Assembly: GCA_910577525.1 (NCBI GenBank)
Contig: CAJTLI010000011.1
Span: 1 to 64,000 of the forward strand
Reading direction: 5' to 3'
From: an uncultured Oscillospiraceae bacterium
Lineage (GTDB): Bacteria > Bacillota > Clostridia > Oscillospirales > Oscillospiraceae
Length of the DNA stretch: 64,000 nt
Below are positions 33,209 to 42,430 of the stretch, piece after piece. The position numbers and the translations under genes were made by a program. The stretch's first letter is position 1. Each line of letters opens with the position of its first letter. The notes beneath the pieces were generated by a model. The model was not told where the DNA came from, did no database searches, and worked only from the letters and a program-made list of their open reading frames with translations.

Positions 33209-33841
33209 ATGTACATATTCGACCTGGACGGCACCCTTACCGACACCAACGGCCTGTGGGCGGAGGTGGACCGGGAATTTTTGTCCCGCCGGGGGCTGGC
33301 CAACACCCCGGAGTATGAGCGGGTGGTGTCCCGCTCCATCTACCCCATCGCGGCCCAATTTACCAAGGAGTATTATCATCTGCCCGAGTCCCCCGGGGAC
33401 ATCATGGCGGAGTGGGACGCGCTGGCGGACCGGCACTACCGGGACCTGGCCCCGCTGAAGCCGGGGGCGGCGGAATTTCTGCGCCAGTGCACGGAGGAGG
33501 GCCGCCCCATGGCCCTGTTCACCGCCTGCCGCCCCGCCCTGTGCCGGGCGGCGCTGGAGCGGTTTGAGCTGCTGGAGCTCTTCGGCCACATCGTATACGC
33601 CGAGGAGATCGGGCTGGAGAAGCGGAACCCGGAATGCTTCGTGCGGCTGGGCCAGCTGCTGGGCGCGCCGCTGGAGGACTGCACCCTCTTTGACGACAGC
33701 CCGGACAACTGTGCCACCGCCATGAGGGCGGGCATGGCCGCCGTGGGGGTGTACGACGACTACTACGCCGCCCGCCAGGAGGAGCTGAAATCGGTGTGTG
33801 GCCGGTATATCCGCTCCTTTGAGGAGCTGCTCCGGGGATAG
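33209..33841 (+). CDS. HAD-superfamily phosphatase (beta-PGM/Gph-like)
   Basis: A 210-residue haloacid dehalogenase-type hydrolase. Nucleophile motif I is FDLDGTLTDT with Asp5 and Asp7. A helical cap spans about 15-85. Motif II is near ALFTAC, motif III near LEKRNPECF, and motif IV is LFDDSPDNCATA. The small cap and motif order fit the phosphoglycolate/beta-phosphoglucomutase branch; the natural substrate is not evident. Start 33209 has GGAGGAG upstream; an in-frame upstream start lies before the promoter. Confidence 0.88.
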   Translation: MYIFDLDGTLTDTNGLWAEVDREFLSRRGLANTPEYERVVSRSIYPIAAQFTKEYYHLPESPGDIMAEWDALADRHYRDLAPLKPGAAEFLRQCTEEGRPMALFTACRPALCRAALERFELLELFGHIVYAEEIGLEKRNPECFVRLGQLLGAPLEDCTLFDDSPDNCATAMRAGMAAVGVYDDYYAARQEELKSVCGRYIRSFEELLRG

Positions 33842-33842
33842 A

Positions 33843-33872
33843 TTGGCAAAAACCTCCCCCGCCTCATAGAAT
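33843..33872 (+). promoter_or_regulatory. Promoter of the ferritin-like gene
   Basis: TTGGCA at 33843-33848, 18-base spacer, TAGAAT at 33867-33872, 22 bases before the gene at 33895. Confidence 0.6.
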
Positions 33873-33894
33873 GTGGGGCAAAGGAGGTGTGAAT

Positions 33895-34698
33895 ATGGAA
33901 GATATAATCCCATGCGCGGTGAAGGACCAGGAGGTGTTTCAGCGGGTGTGGCAGCGTGTGATGGCGGGCCGGGGTCAGGCGTCCAGCCCCGTCCAGCCCG
34001 GCATCCCCGGCGGCTGGGAGGGCGACGTGTCCTGCCAGTGCCTGGAGGCGCTGATGCGCCGGCAGGGGGAGGGACTTCCCTCGGAGTGTGAGTGCCCAGG
34101 CACGGAGGAGACGCCGGAGGCTCCCGTACAGCCGGAGCCGCCCGTCCAGGAGCCCGGCGGGGAGCCGCCCGTTCAGGAGGTCCCGGCGCCGGAGCCCCCC
34201 AGCGGGGAGGACACTCCGGCGGAGGGCCTGCCCCAGGAGGAGGGCCTCCACCGGGGGAACGACCTGCCCCGGCTGTGGGAGGAGCCCCAGCCCGCCAATG
34301 ACCGCACCGCCCGCCTGCGCCGCCACGTGATGGACGCGCTGGAGGGGTGGCAGTTCTACCGCCACCTGGCCAAGCGGGCCCGGGGGGCGGACGCCCGGAC
34401 GCTGAACGGCATGGCCGCGGAGCAGCATAAGGAGGCCCGGAAGCTGGCGGCGGCCTACTTTTTGCTCACCGGGCTGCGGTACTGGCCCACCGAGCTGCTG
34501 GGGGCCCCGGACATTCCGTCCTACTGGGGGGCGCTGAGGGCCCGCTACCAGGCGGAGCAGCGGCAGGAAGGGGCCCACCGCCTGGCCGCCGACGACTGGG
34601 AGGACCCGGAGCTGCTGGCGCTGTACGCCGGGCTGGCTGAGGGCTGCCAGCGGCGCTGCCGCCAGCTCAGGGGCCTGCTGGAGCAGGACATGACATAA
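33895..34698 (+). CDS. Proline/glutamate-rich hypothetical with ferritin-like helical C-terminus
   Basis: A 267-residue protein. The N-terminal third has two cysteine pairs (CQC near 47, CEC near 65). Residues about 70-125 are a low-complexity Pro/Glu linker. The C-terminal 140 residues are helical and resemble a ferritin-like or spore-coat-associated bundle: WQFYRHLAKRARGADARTL, then AAEQHKEARKLAAAYFLLTG. Metal-ligand Glu/His positions are incomplete, so enzymatic function is doubtful. RBS AAAGGAGGTG before the ATG at 33895 is excellent. Function unknown. It stands alone and ends before a terminator. Confidence 0.72.
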   Translation: MEDIIPCAVKDQEVFQRVWQRVMAGRGQASSPVQPGIPGGWEGDVSCQCLEALMRRQGEGLPSECECPGTEETPEAPVQPEPPVQEPGGEPPVQEVPAPEPPSGEDTPAEGLPQEEGLHRGNDLPRLWEEPQPANDRTARLRRHVMDALEGWQFYRHLAKRARGADARTLNGMAAEQHKEARKLAAAYFLLTGLRYWPTELLGAPDIPSYWGALRARYQAEQRQEGAHRLAADDWEDPELLALYAGLAEGCQRRCRQLRGLLEQDMT

Positions 34699-34741
34699 TC
34701 CCATACTTACCCTATACTTTTTCCCCGTACTCTGCTATAAT

Positions 34742-34775
34742 AAAACCACCCGCCTTCGGGCGGGTGGTTTTATTC
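34742..34775 (+). terminator. Intrinsic terminator
   Basis: AAACCACCCGCC pairs with GGCGGGTGGTTT around a TTCGGG loop and is followed by TATT. It ends the ferritin-like gene's transcript. Confidence 0.93.
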
Positions 34776-34806
34776 CGTCATTTGTACAGATAAGGATTGA
34801 TATATC

Positions 34807-37281
34807 ATGCTGACACCGGAACAGACGCTGGAATTCTGCCGCCTCCGCCGGGAGGTCATCGGCCGGAATTACCAAACCCTCAACCCCGAGCAGCGAAAGG
34901 CCGTGCTGGCCACCGAGGGCCCGCTGCTGCTGCTGGCGGGGGCGGGGTCGGGCAAGACCACCGTGCTCATCCACCGGGTGGCCAACCTGATCCGCTATGG
35001 CCGGGGGTCGGACTGCCTGGAGACCCCGGAGTGGGTGGAGAAGCGCGACCTGGACTTCCTGGCCCAATACGCCGCCCAGCCTGACAAGGAGAAACGCTTG
35101 CAGGCCGACCGGCTGTGCGCGGTGGACCCCGCTCCCCCCTGGACCATCATCGCCATCACCTTCACCAACAAGGCCGCCGGGGAGCTGAAAAACCGGCTGG
35201 AGAAGATGCTGGGTCCCGCCGCCCGGGACGTGTGGGCGTCCACCTTCCACTCCGCCTGCGTGCGCATCCTCCGCCGGGACATTGAGAAGCTGGGCTTTCC
35301 CTCTTCCTTCACCATCTACGACACCGACGACTCCCTGCGGGTGATGAAGGACTGCATCCGGGAGCTGAACCTCGACGACAAGCAGTTTCCCCCCCGCTCC
35401 GTGCTGGGGACCATCTCCAAGGCCAAGGACAAGCTCCAGCTGGCCCGGGACTTTGAAGAGGAGGCGGACCGGTCCGGCGACTTCCGACTGGAGCGGATCG
35501 CCAGGCTTTATACCGCCTACGAAAAGCGGCTGTGGGAGGCCGGGGCCCTGGACTTCGACGACATTATCCTGCACACCGTCCGGCTGCTCCAGGAGCACGA
35601 CGGCGTTCTGCAATATTATCAGAAAAAATTCCGCTACGTATTGATCGACGAGTACCAGGACACCAACAACCTCCAATACCTGCTGGCCTCCCTGCTGGCC
35701 GGGGGACGGGAGAACATCTGCGTGGTGGGCGACGACGACCAGTCCATCTACCGCTTCCGGGGGGCCACCATCGAAAACATCCTGTCCTTCGAGGATCAAT
35801 ACAAGGACTGCCGCACCATCCGCCTGGAGCAGAACTACCGCTCCACCAAAAACATCCTGGACGCGGCCAACGCCGTCATCCGCCACAACCAGGGCCGCAA
35901 GGGCAAGGAGCTGTGGACGGCGGGGACCGAGGGGGACAAGGTTCAGCTCTACACCGCCATGAACGAGAACGACGAGGCCCGGTTCGTGGCGGACAAGCTG
36001 ATGGAGGACTACCGGGCGGGGATCAAATGGAACACCCACGCCATTCTCTACCGGATGAATGCCCAGTCCAACCAGCTGGAGGTGGCGCTGAAGCGCAGCG
36101 GCATCCCCTATAAGGTCATCGGCGGCACCAAGTTCTTCGACCGGGCGGAGGTCAAGGATATGCTGGCCTACCTGTGCGCCGTCCAAAACCACGCCGACGA
36201 CCTGCGCCTCACCCGGATCATCAACAACCCGCCCCGGGGCATCGGCGGCGCCACCGTGGAGCGGGCCCGGGACATCGCCGGGCGGGAGGGGCTGTCCCTG
36301 TGGGAGGTGATCTCCAACGCCGCCGCCTATCCGGAGCTGCAAAAGCCCGCCAAACGCCTGGGGGAGTTCGTGAAGCTGATGGAGGAGCTCACCGCCCTGT
36401 CCCAAACCATGGACTTGGAGAACTTCTATGAGGAGGTTGTGGCCCGCACCGGCTACGCCGCCGCCCTCCAGGCGAAAAACGACCTGGAGAGCCGCACCCG
36501 GCTGGAAAACGTGCGGGAGCTGCTCACCTCCATTAAGGGCTACATGGACAACGCCGGGGAGGAGCCCACCCTGGCGGGGTTCCTGGACGAGATCGCCCTG
36601 TACACCGACCTGGACAGCCACAACCCCGATGACGACGCGGTGGTGATGATGACCATGCACTCCGCCAAGGGGCTGGAGTTCCCCACGGTGTTCGTGGTGG
36701 GCATGGAGGAGGGCATCTTCCCCGGCATCCGGGCCATCGGCGAGGCGGAGGAGATGGAGGAGGAGCGGCGGCTGTGCTACGTGGCCCTCACGAGGGCCCG
36801 CGAGCGGCTCTACCTCACCTGCGCCGGGCAGCGGATGCTGTTCGGCCGCACCAGCAATAACCGGCCCTCCCGGTTCGCTGGGGAGATCCCCGCCGAACTG
36901 CTGGAGCAGTCGGGCCGGTCCTATCTGGACCCCGCCGGGGAGGAGGGGGAGGAGGACTTCGGCCAGCCCCCCCGGGTGTCCACATATCGGGACCCCTACC
37001 GCCCCGCCTACGGCGGCGGGGAGCGCCGGAGCACCTACATACCGGGACGGCCCCAGCGGGACAGGCCCCGGCCCGCGTTCCAGTCCGCGGTGTCCGAGCC
37101 CTCCACCGCCCTGCCGGACTACCAGAAGGGGGATATGCTGGAGCACAAGGCCTTCGGCCGGGGAATGGTGCTGTCCGTCCAAAAGACGGGGGGCGACGTG
37201 CTGCTGGAGATTGCCTTCGACGGGGTGGGCACCAAACGGCTCATGCTGAAGTACACCGCCCAGCTGATGAAAAAACTGTGA
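34807..37281 (+). CDS. pcrA: ATP-dependent DNA helicase PcrA/UvrD
   Basis: An 824-residue superfamily 1A helicase for repair and plasmid replication. Motifs in order: Q motif LNPEQRKAVL near 26-35, Walker A AGAGSGKTT near 44-52, Ia ITFTNKAAGELKNR, II VLIDEYQDTN near 279, III DDDQSIYRFRGA, IV QNYRST, V MTMHSAKGLEFPTVFV near 615, and VI YVALTRARERLYL. The C-terminal 50 residues (KGDMLEHKAFGRGMVLS onward) form the Tudor-like tail that contacts RNA polymerase. RBS AAGGA is 9-10 bases before the ATG. First gene of a five-gene plus-strand run that ends with the methionine genes. Confidence 0.96.
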   Translation: MLTPEQTLEFCRLRREVIGRNYQTLNPEQRKAVLATEGPLLLLAGAGSGKTTVLIHRVANLIRYGRGSDCLETPEWVEKRDLDFLAQYAAQPDKEKRLQADRLCAVDPAPPWTIIAITFTNKAAGELKNRLEKMLGPAARDVWASTFHSACVRILRRDIEKLGFPSSFTIYDTDDSLRVMKDCIRELNLDDKQFPPRSVLGTISKAKDKLQLARDFEEEADRSGDFRLERIARLYTAYEKRLWEAGALDFDDIILHTVRLLQEHDGVLQYYQKKFRYVLIDEYQDTNNLQYLLASLLAGGRENICVVGDDDQSIYRFRGATIENILSFEDQYKDCRTIRLEQNYRSTKNILDAANAVIRHNQGRKGKELWTAGTEGDKVQLYTAMNENDEARFVADKLMEDYRAGIKWNTHAILYRMNAQSNQLEVALKRSGIPYKVIGGTKFFDRAEVKDMLAYLCAVQNHADDLRLTRIINNPPRGIGGATVERARDIAGREGLSLWEVISNAAAYPELQKPAKRLGEFVKLMEELTALSQTMDLENFYEEVVARTGYAAALQAKNDLESRTRLENVRELLTSIKGYMDNAGEEPTLAGFLDEIALYTDLDSHNPDDDAVVMMTMHSAKGLEFPTVFVVGMEEGIFPGIRAIGEAEEMEEERRLCYVALTRARERLYLTCAGQRMLFGRTSNNRPSRFAGEIPAELLEQSGRSYLDPAGEEGEEDFGQPPRVSTYRDPYRPAYGGGERRSTYIPGRPQRDRPRPAFQSAVSEPSTALPDYQKGDMLEHKAFGRGMVLSVQKTGGDVLLEIAFDGVGTKRLMLKYTAQLMKKL

Positions 37282-37287
37282 GGGGGA

Positions 37288-37623
37288 ATGATGATGCGTA
37301 TCGTGGCCGGTATCGCCGCCATCCTGTTCGGTCTGCTCCACACCCTTGCGGCGGGAATCCAGCTCAAATCCAAGGACCCCGCCGCCCGGGGCCTCGCCAT
37401 CGCCATGGCCTGCGGGGGCGTCTGTGTGGCGCTGCACACCGCCGCCCACCTGGCCGGGGGGCGCCCCGGCTGGATGGACGCGCTGGGGTGCGCCGCGGGC
37501 TGCCTGCTCATCTGCGTCCCGGCCTATGAAAACGGCAGGCGGTCGGGGAATTTACACCCCTCCCACCACATCCTCCGGGGGGTCATCGCCCTCCTGCTGG
37601 TGGCGGGAGTGGCCGTCTGGTGA
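37288..37623 (+). CDS. Small membrane protein of unknown function
   Basis: About 110 residues with three to four hydrophobic segments (about 4-22, 34-56, 64-80, 95-110) and a His-containing loop (LHTAAHLAGG). I do not recognise the family. Three consecutive ATG codons begin at 37288, 37291 and 37294; AGGGGG at 37281-37286 best fits the third. It begins 6 bases after pcrA and ends 4 bases before the MetH activation gene, so it is cotranscribed. Confidence 0.65.
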   Translation: MMMRIVAGIAAILFGLLHTLAAGIQLKSKDPAARGLAIAMACGGVCVALHTAAHLAGGRPGWMDALGCAAGCLLICVPAYENGRRSGNLHPSHHILRGVIALLLVAGVAVW

Positions 37624-37627
37624 CGGG

Positions 37628-38284
37628 ATGAGGCTGGATTTGCGCGAGCCCCTGCGCTATCTGGGGGTGCGGGGGGAGCCGGACCCCGCCCTGCTGGCCC
37701 GGCTGTCCGCCGCGGCGGACAAGCTCACCCGGACGGTGGAGCCCCGCTGGGTGTGGCGGGCGTACCCCCTGATTCACGGGGAGCTCCCTGTGCTGGAGGG
37801 GGCGGGCCTCACCCTGCCTGGGGCGTTGGCGGCGCGGATGCTGGCGGAGTGCTCCCATGCCGTTCTGCTGGCCTGCACCCTGGGGGCGGGCTTCGAGGCG
37901 CTTTTGCGGGCGGAGCAGGCCCGGGGCATGGACCGGGCCGCCCTGCTGGACGCCTGCGGGTCCGCCTGGGTGGAGGCGGGGTGCGATGAGGTCCAGGCGG
38001 AGATCTCCGACCGGTTCCCGGACCTGTATCTCACCGACCGGTTCAGCCCCGGCTACGGGGACCTGCCGCTGTCCCTCCAGCGGGACATCTGCGGCAGTTT
38101 GGACGCCCCACGGCGGCTGGGGGTCCAGGTAACGGACAGCCTGCTTTTGAACCCCTCCAAAACCGTCACCGCCGTCATCGGCCTGTCGGACCGGCCCCAG
38201 CCCGCCCGTATCCGGGGCTGCGGGTTCTGTAATCTGCGCGAAACCTGTCAATACCGCAAGGGAGGAAAAACCTGTGGAGCTTGA
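37628..38284 (+). CDS. Stand-alone methionine synthase activation domain protein
   Basis: A 218-residue protein matching the MetH reactivation (AdoMet-binding) domain as a separate polypeptide. It has LACTLGAGFEALLRAEQ near 80-96, the ligand segment RFSPGYGDLPLSLQRDI near 139-155, and LLLNPSKTVTAVIGLSD. A cysteine-rich end (CGFCNLRETC) is typical of this clostridial stand-alone form. It reductively remethylates the cobalamin of MetH, whose core gene follows with an 11-base overlap. The in-frame extension upstream is rejected because it overlaps the previous gene. The Shine-Dalgarno is weak, suggesting translational coupling. Confidence 0.9.
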   Translation: MRLDLREPLRYLGVRGEPDPALLARLSAAADKLTRTVEPRWVWRAYPLIHGELPVLEGAGLTLPGALAARMLAECSHAVLLACTLGAGFEALLRAEQARGMDRAALLDACGSAWVEAGCDEVQAEISDRFPDLYLTDRFSPGYGDLPLSLQRDICGSLDAPRRLGVQVTDSLLLNPSKTVTAVIGLSDRPQPARIRGCGFCNLRETCQYRKGGKTCGA

Positions 38285-40637
38285 TTTTTTACACAACGGC
38301 ATCACCATTCTGGACGGGGCCATGGGCACCGTGCTGCAGCAGCGGGGCCTGCCCCCTGGCGGCAAGCCGGAGCTGCTGAACCTCACCAACCCGGCGCTGC
38401 TGCGCTCCATCTACCGGGAGTACGTTGAGGCGGGCAGTCAGATCGTCTGCGCCAACACCTTCGGGGCCAGCGCTCCCAAGCTGGCGGGGACGGGATACGC
38501 CGTGGACCAGGTGGTGTCCGCCGCCGTGTCTGTGGCCCGCCAGGCCGTTCAGGGGACCGGGGCAAAGGTGTCGCTGGATATGGGCCCCCTGGGGGAGCTG
38601 CTGGAGCCCCTGGGCACCCTGTCCTTCGAGAGGGCCTACGACTGCTTCAAAGAGGCGGCCATGGCCGGGGAGCGGGCCGGGGCAGACCTGGTGTCCATCG
38701 AGACCATGACCGACCTCTACGAGGCCAAGGCCGCCCTGCTGGCGGTGAAGGAGAACACCCGTCTGCCCGTATTCGTCACCATGTCCTTTGAGCGCAGCGG
38801 CCGCACCTTTACCGGCTGTACCATCCCCTCCATGGCCCGCACCCTGGAGGGCCTGGGGGCGGACGCCATCGGCCTGAACTGCTCCCTAGGACCCGACCTG
38901 CTCCTCCCCCTGCTGAAGGAGCTGTGCGAAAACACCCGCCTGCCCGTCATCGCCAAGCCCAACGCGGGCCTGCCCGACCCGGCCACCGGGGCCTACGGCA
39001 TGGGTCCGGAGGAGTTTGTCCGCGCCCTGCTCCCCTGCCTGGAGGCGGGCGTGTCCATCTTCGGCGGCTGCTGCGGCACCTCGCCGGACTACATCCGGGC
39101 GCTGGCCAAGGCGCTGGAGGGCAAGACCCCCGCCCCCAGGACCTATCGTGCCGCCGGGTTCGTCTGCTCCGCCATGGCCCCCTGCTTTCTGGACGGGGTG
39201 CGGGTCATCGGGGAGCGGGTGAACCCCACCGGCAAAAAGCGCCTCCAGCAGGCCCTTTTGGAGCGGGACCTGGACTACGTGCTGGACCTGGCCGTTCAGC
39301 AGGAGGACGCGGGGGCGGACATCCTGGACGTGAACGTGGGCCATCCCGGGGTGGACGAGGCGGTTCTGCTCCCCCAGGCGGTGAAGAAGATTCAGAGCGC
39401 CGTGGCCCTGCCGCTGCAATTGGACTCCACCAACCCGGAGGCCCTGGAGGCCGCCCTGCGGGTGTACAACGGCAAGGCGGCGGTGAACTCGGTGAACGGC
39501 GAGCGGGCGGTGCTGGAGCGCATTCTGCCCATCGTGAAGAAGTACGGGGCCAGCGTGGTGGGCCTGTGCCTGGACGAGCACGGCATCCCACCCACGGCGG
39601 AGGGGAGGGTGGCCATCGCCCGGCGCATTCTGGACGCGGCGCTGAGCTATGGCATTCCGGCGGAGGATGTGTGGATCGACTGCCTGACCCTCACCGTGTC
39701 CGCCCAGCAGGACCAGGCCCGGGAGACCCTGCGGGCCGTCCGCATGGTCCGGGAGGAGCTGGGGCTCCAGGTGGTGCTGGGGGTGTCCAACATCTCCTTC
39801 GGCCTGCCCGAGCGCGGGGCCGTCACCCGGAGCTTCCTCACCCAGGCCCTGGCCGCCGGGCTCACCCTGCCCATCCTCAACCCCAACCAGCGGGAGATGA
39901 TGGACGCCGTGGCGGCGTATAAGGTGCTGTCCGGCGAGGACGCGGGGTGCCGGGCCTATATCGCCCGGTTCGCGGACGCTGTCTCTGCCCAGACGGCCCC
40001 CGCCGGGCCCGTTTCCCTCACCCTGGAGGAGGCGGTGGCCCGGGGGCTGGAGGGGGACGCGGGCCGCTTGGCCAGGGAGGCCCTGAACACCCAGGACGGG
40101 CTGTCCCTGGTGGAAAACCGCCTCATCCCAGCCCTGGACAAGGTGGGGGCGGACTACGAGGCGGGCCGGGCCTTCCTGCCCCAGCTTCTCTCCGCCGCCC
40201 AGGCCGCCCAGGCGGTGTTCCAGGCCGTCAAGACCGCCATCGCCGAGCAGGGCGGGGCCCCGGTGAAGAAGGGGAAGTTCGTCATCGCCACCGTCAAGGG
40301 GGATATCCACGACATCGGGAAAAACATCGTGCGCACAGTGATGGAAAACTACGGCTATGAGGCGGTGGATCTGGGCCGGGACGTGCCGCCGGAGGTCATT
40401 CTGGACGCCGTGAGGGCCCAAAACATCAAGCTGGTGGGGCTGTCCGCCCTGATGACCACCACCCTGCCCGCCATGGAGGAGACGGTCAAGCTCCTTCACA
40501 CCCTGGAACAGCCCCCGGTGATCTTCGTGGGCGGGGCGGTGGTGACACCGGACTTCGCCGCCCAAATGGGGGCGGACCACTACACGAAGGACGCCCGGCA
40601 GTCGGTGGACATCGCCAGAAAGGTGCTGGGCGTATGA
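38274..40637 (+). CDS. metH: Cobalamin-dependent methionine synthase core (MetH without activation domain)
   Basis: A 787-residue enzyme that moves methyl from methyl-THF through cobalamin to homocysteine. The homocysteine domain (1-290) has zinc ligands Cys near 204 (GLNCSLG) and the Cys pair in GGCCGTSP near 265. The pterin-binding domain (about 305-560) begins around GERVNPTGKKR. The cobalamin cap and Rossmann domain (about 570-787) have DxHxxG as GDIHDIGKN near 676. The fourth, reactivation domain is absent here and encoded by the preceding gene. Start is GTG at 38274 with GGGAGGAAAAA upstream. The stop overlaps the next gene (ATGA). Confidence 0.95.
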   Translation: MELDFLHNGITILDGAMGTVLQQRGLPPGGKPELLNLTNPALLRSIYREYVEAGSQIVCANTFGASAPKLAGTGYAVDQVVSAAVSVARQAVQGTGAKVSLDMGPLGELLEPLGTLSFERAYDCFKEAAMAGERAGADLVSIETMTDLYEAKAALLAVKENTRLPVFVTMSFERSGRTFTGCTIPSMARTLEGLGADAIGLNCSLGPDLLLPLLKELCENTRLPVIAKPNAGLPDPATGAYGMGPEEFVRALLPCLEAGVSIFGGCCGTSPDYIRALAKALEGKTPAPRTYRAAGFVCSAMAPCFLDGVRVIGERVNPTGKKRLQQALLERDLDYVLDLAVQQEDAGADILDVNVGHPGVDEAVLLPQAVKKIQSAVALPLQLDSTNPEALEAALRVYNGKAAVNSVNGERAVLERILPIVKKYGASVVGLCLDEHGIPPTAEGRVAIARRILDAALSYGIPAEDVWIDCLTLTVSAQQDQARETLRAVRMVREELGLQVVLGVSNISFGLPERGAVTRSFLTQALAAGLTLPILNPNQREMMDAVAAYKVLSGEDAGCRAYIARFADAVSAQTAPAGPVSLTLEEAVARGLEGDAGRLAREALNTQDGLSLVENRLIPALDKVGADYEAGRAFLPQLLSAAQAAQAVFQAVKTAIAEQGGAPVKKGKFVIATVKGDIHDIGKNIVRTVMENYGYEAVDLGRDVPPEVILDAVRAQNIKLVGLSALMTTTLPAMEETVKLLHTLEQPPVIFVGGAVVTPDFAAQMGADHYTKDARQSVDIARKVLGV

Positions 40638-42391
40638 ATATTCGGGAGTATCTGGCCCAGGGAAGGCCCCTGCTGTTCGACGGGGCCATGGGGACTTACT
40701 ACGCCTCCCGGCCTGGCCGGGCCGAGGCCCGGTGCGAGCCCGCCAATCTGGATGCCCCGGAGGAGATCGCCGCCATCCACCGGGCCTACCTGGAGGCGGG
40801 GGCCCGGGCCATCCGCACCAACACCTTCGACCTGGGCGGGGATTGGAACGCCGCCCAAAAGATGGTGGAATCCGGGTGCCGGATCGCCCTGGAGGCCGCC
40901 CGGCCCTACGGCGCGTATGTGTTTGCCGACCTGGGCCCCGCCCCCCGGGAGGGGGCGTTGTCCCCCGGCGGGTGCTACCGCCGCCAGGCGGAGCTTTTTC
41001 TGGCCCAGGGGCTCACCTGCTTCATCGCGGAGACCCTGCCCACCGGCGAGGGCCTGCCGGAGCTGGCCCGATACCTGAAGGAGCGCTGTCCGGAGGCGTT
41101 TTTGCTTGCGTCCTTCGCCGCGGGCCCCGACGGCATCACCCGGGAGGGCCTGTCCATCCGCGCCCTCCTCCAGCGGGTTGCCGCCCTGGACGGGGTGGAC
41201 GGGGTGGGCCTCAACTGCGTGTCCGGCCCCCACCACCTGCTGGAGCTGGTCCGGGGGCTGGATTGGAGCGCGCTGAACGGAAAATACCTGTCCGTCATGC
41301 CCAACGCGGGCTATCCCACGGTGCTGGGGCGGCGGGTGGCCTACCGGGGCGGGGCGGACTACTTCGCCGCCCGGCTGGCCGACACCGCCCGAAGCGGGGC
41401 GGCCATCGTGGGCGGCTGCTGCGGCACCACCCCGGACCATATCGCCCGGGCCGCCCGGGCCCTGGAGGAGGCGGAGGCCCGGCCCCCCGCCCTCCCCGCC
41501 CGGCCCCGGGAAGAGTTCAGCCCGCGTCTGGGCCAAAACCGCCTGCGGGACAAGCTGGAGGCGGGACGGCGGGTCATCGCCGTGGAGCTGGACCCGCCGG
41601 CGGACGACCAGGTGGAGGGCTTCATGGAGGGCGTCCGCGCCCTGCGGGAGGCGGGGGCGGACGCGGTGACGGTAGCGGACTGCCCCGTGGGCCGTCCTAG
41701 GGCGGACAGCTCCCTGCTGGCCTGCAAAATCCGCCGGGAGACCGGGGCGGAGCCCCTGCCCCACCTCACCTGCCGGGACCGGAACCTGAACGCCACCAAG
41801 GCCCTGCTGCTGGGGCTGAGCATGGAGGGGGTGCACAACGTCCTGCTGGTCACGGGCGACCCCATCCCCACCCAGGACCGGGACGAGGTGAAAAGCGTAT
41901 TCAACTTCAACTCCCGGAAGCTGATCCGCTACGCCGCCGGTCTGACGGGCCAGGGCCTGTCCGTGCCCCTCCAGATCTTCGGGGCGCTGAACGTCAACGC
42001 CCCCAACTTTGCCAGACAGCTGGAGCTGGCCCGGGAAAAGGAGGAGGCAGGGGCGGCGGGCTTTCTCACCCAGCCGGTCCACTCCCCCCGGGCCCTGGAA
42101 AACCTGGCCCTGGCCCGGCAGGCGCTGAGGGGATATATTCTGGGCGGGGTGTTCCCCATCGTCAGCCACCGCAACGCCCTGTTTCTCAACAACGAGGTGG
42201 CGGGGGTGTCGGTGCCGGAGGACATCGTAACGCGTTATGAGGGCCTGGACCGGGAGGCGGCGGAGGCGCTGGCCCTGGAGCTGTCGGTCCGCACCGCCCG
42301 GGACATGGTCCCCTTCACCGACGGCTGGTATCTCATGACCCCCTTCCGCCGGGTGTCCCTCATGGCCCGGATCATGGCGGAGCTGGCATAA
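40634..42391 (+). CDS. Fused homocysteine S-methyltransferase / methylene-THF reductase
   Basis: A 585-residue two-domain enzyme like B. subtilis YitJ. The N-terminal Hcy methyltransferase (1-285) contains DGAMGTYY, GLNCVSG near 194 and zinc motif GGCCGTTP near 260. The C-terminal MetF-like TIM barrel (about 300-585) contains AVELDPPADD, HLTCRDRNL, NVLLVTGDPIP and GAAGFLTQPV. The MTHFR half would make methyl-THF, the methyl donor for MetH just upstream. Start overlaps the metH stop, and a strong terminator follows. Confidence 0.93.
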   Translation: MNIREYLAQGRPLLFDGAMGTYYASRPGRAEARCEPANLDAPEEIAAIHRAYLEAGARAIRTNTFDLGGDWNAAQKMVESGCRIALEAARPYGAYVFADLGPAPREGALSPGGCYRRQAELFLAQGLTCFIAETLPTGEGLPELARYLKERCPEAFLLASFAAGPDGITREGLSIRALLQRVAALDGVDGVGLNCVSGPHHLLELVRGLDWSALNGKYLSVMPNAGYPTVLGRRVAYRGGADYFAARLADTARSGAAIVGGCCGTTPDHIARAARALEEAEARPPALPARPREEFSPRLGQNRLRDKLEAGRRVIAVELDPPADDQVEGFMEGVRALREAGADAVTVADCPVGRPRADSSLLACKIRRETGAEPLPHLTCRDRNLNATKALLLGLSMEGVHNVLLVTGDPIPTQDRDEVKSVFNFNSRKLIRYAAGLTGQGLSVPLQIFGALNVNAPNFARQLELAREKEEAGAAGFLTQPVHSPRALENLALARQALRGYILGGVFPIVSHRNALFLNNEVAGVSVPEDIVTRYEGLDREAAEALALELSVRTARDMVPFTDGWYLMTPFRRVSLMARIMAELA

Positions 42392-42430
42392 AAAAGCGCT
42401 GGGAGCCCACGGCTCCCAGCGCTTTTTTAT
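42391..42430. terminator. Bidirectional terminator between methionine block and trmO
   Basis: AAAAAAGCGCTGGGAGCC pairs with GGCTCCCAGCGCTTTTTT around CAC; it serves both convergent operons and overlaps the trmO stop. Confidence 0.95.

Noticed and set aside
37346..37627. N-terminal extension of the MetH activation protein
   Set aside because: It overlaps the small membrane protein gene and adds Pro/Arg/Ser-rich sequence not found in the family. The ATG at 37628 starts exactly at the conserved domain.
37288..38273. Cobalamin or SAM riboswitch ahead of the methionine genes
   Set aside because: Gaps between genes in this run are 3-6 bases or overlaps, leaving no room for a riboswitch, and no B12-box or SAM-I motif was seen upstream of pcrA.
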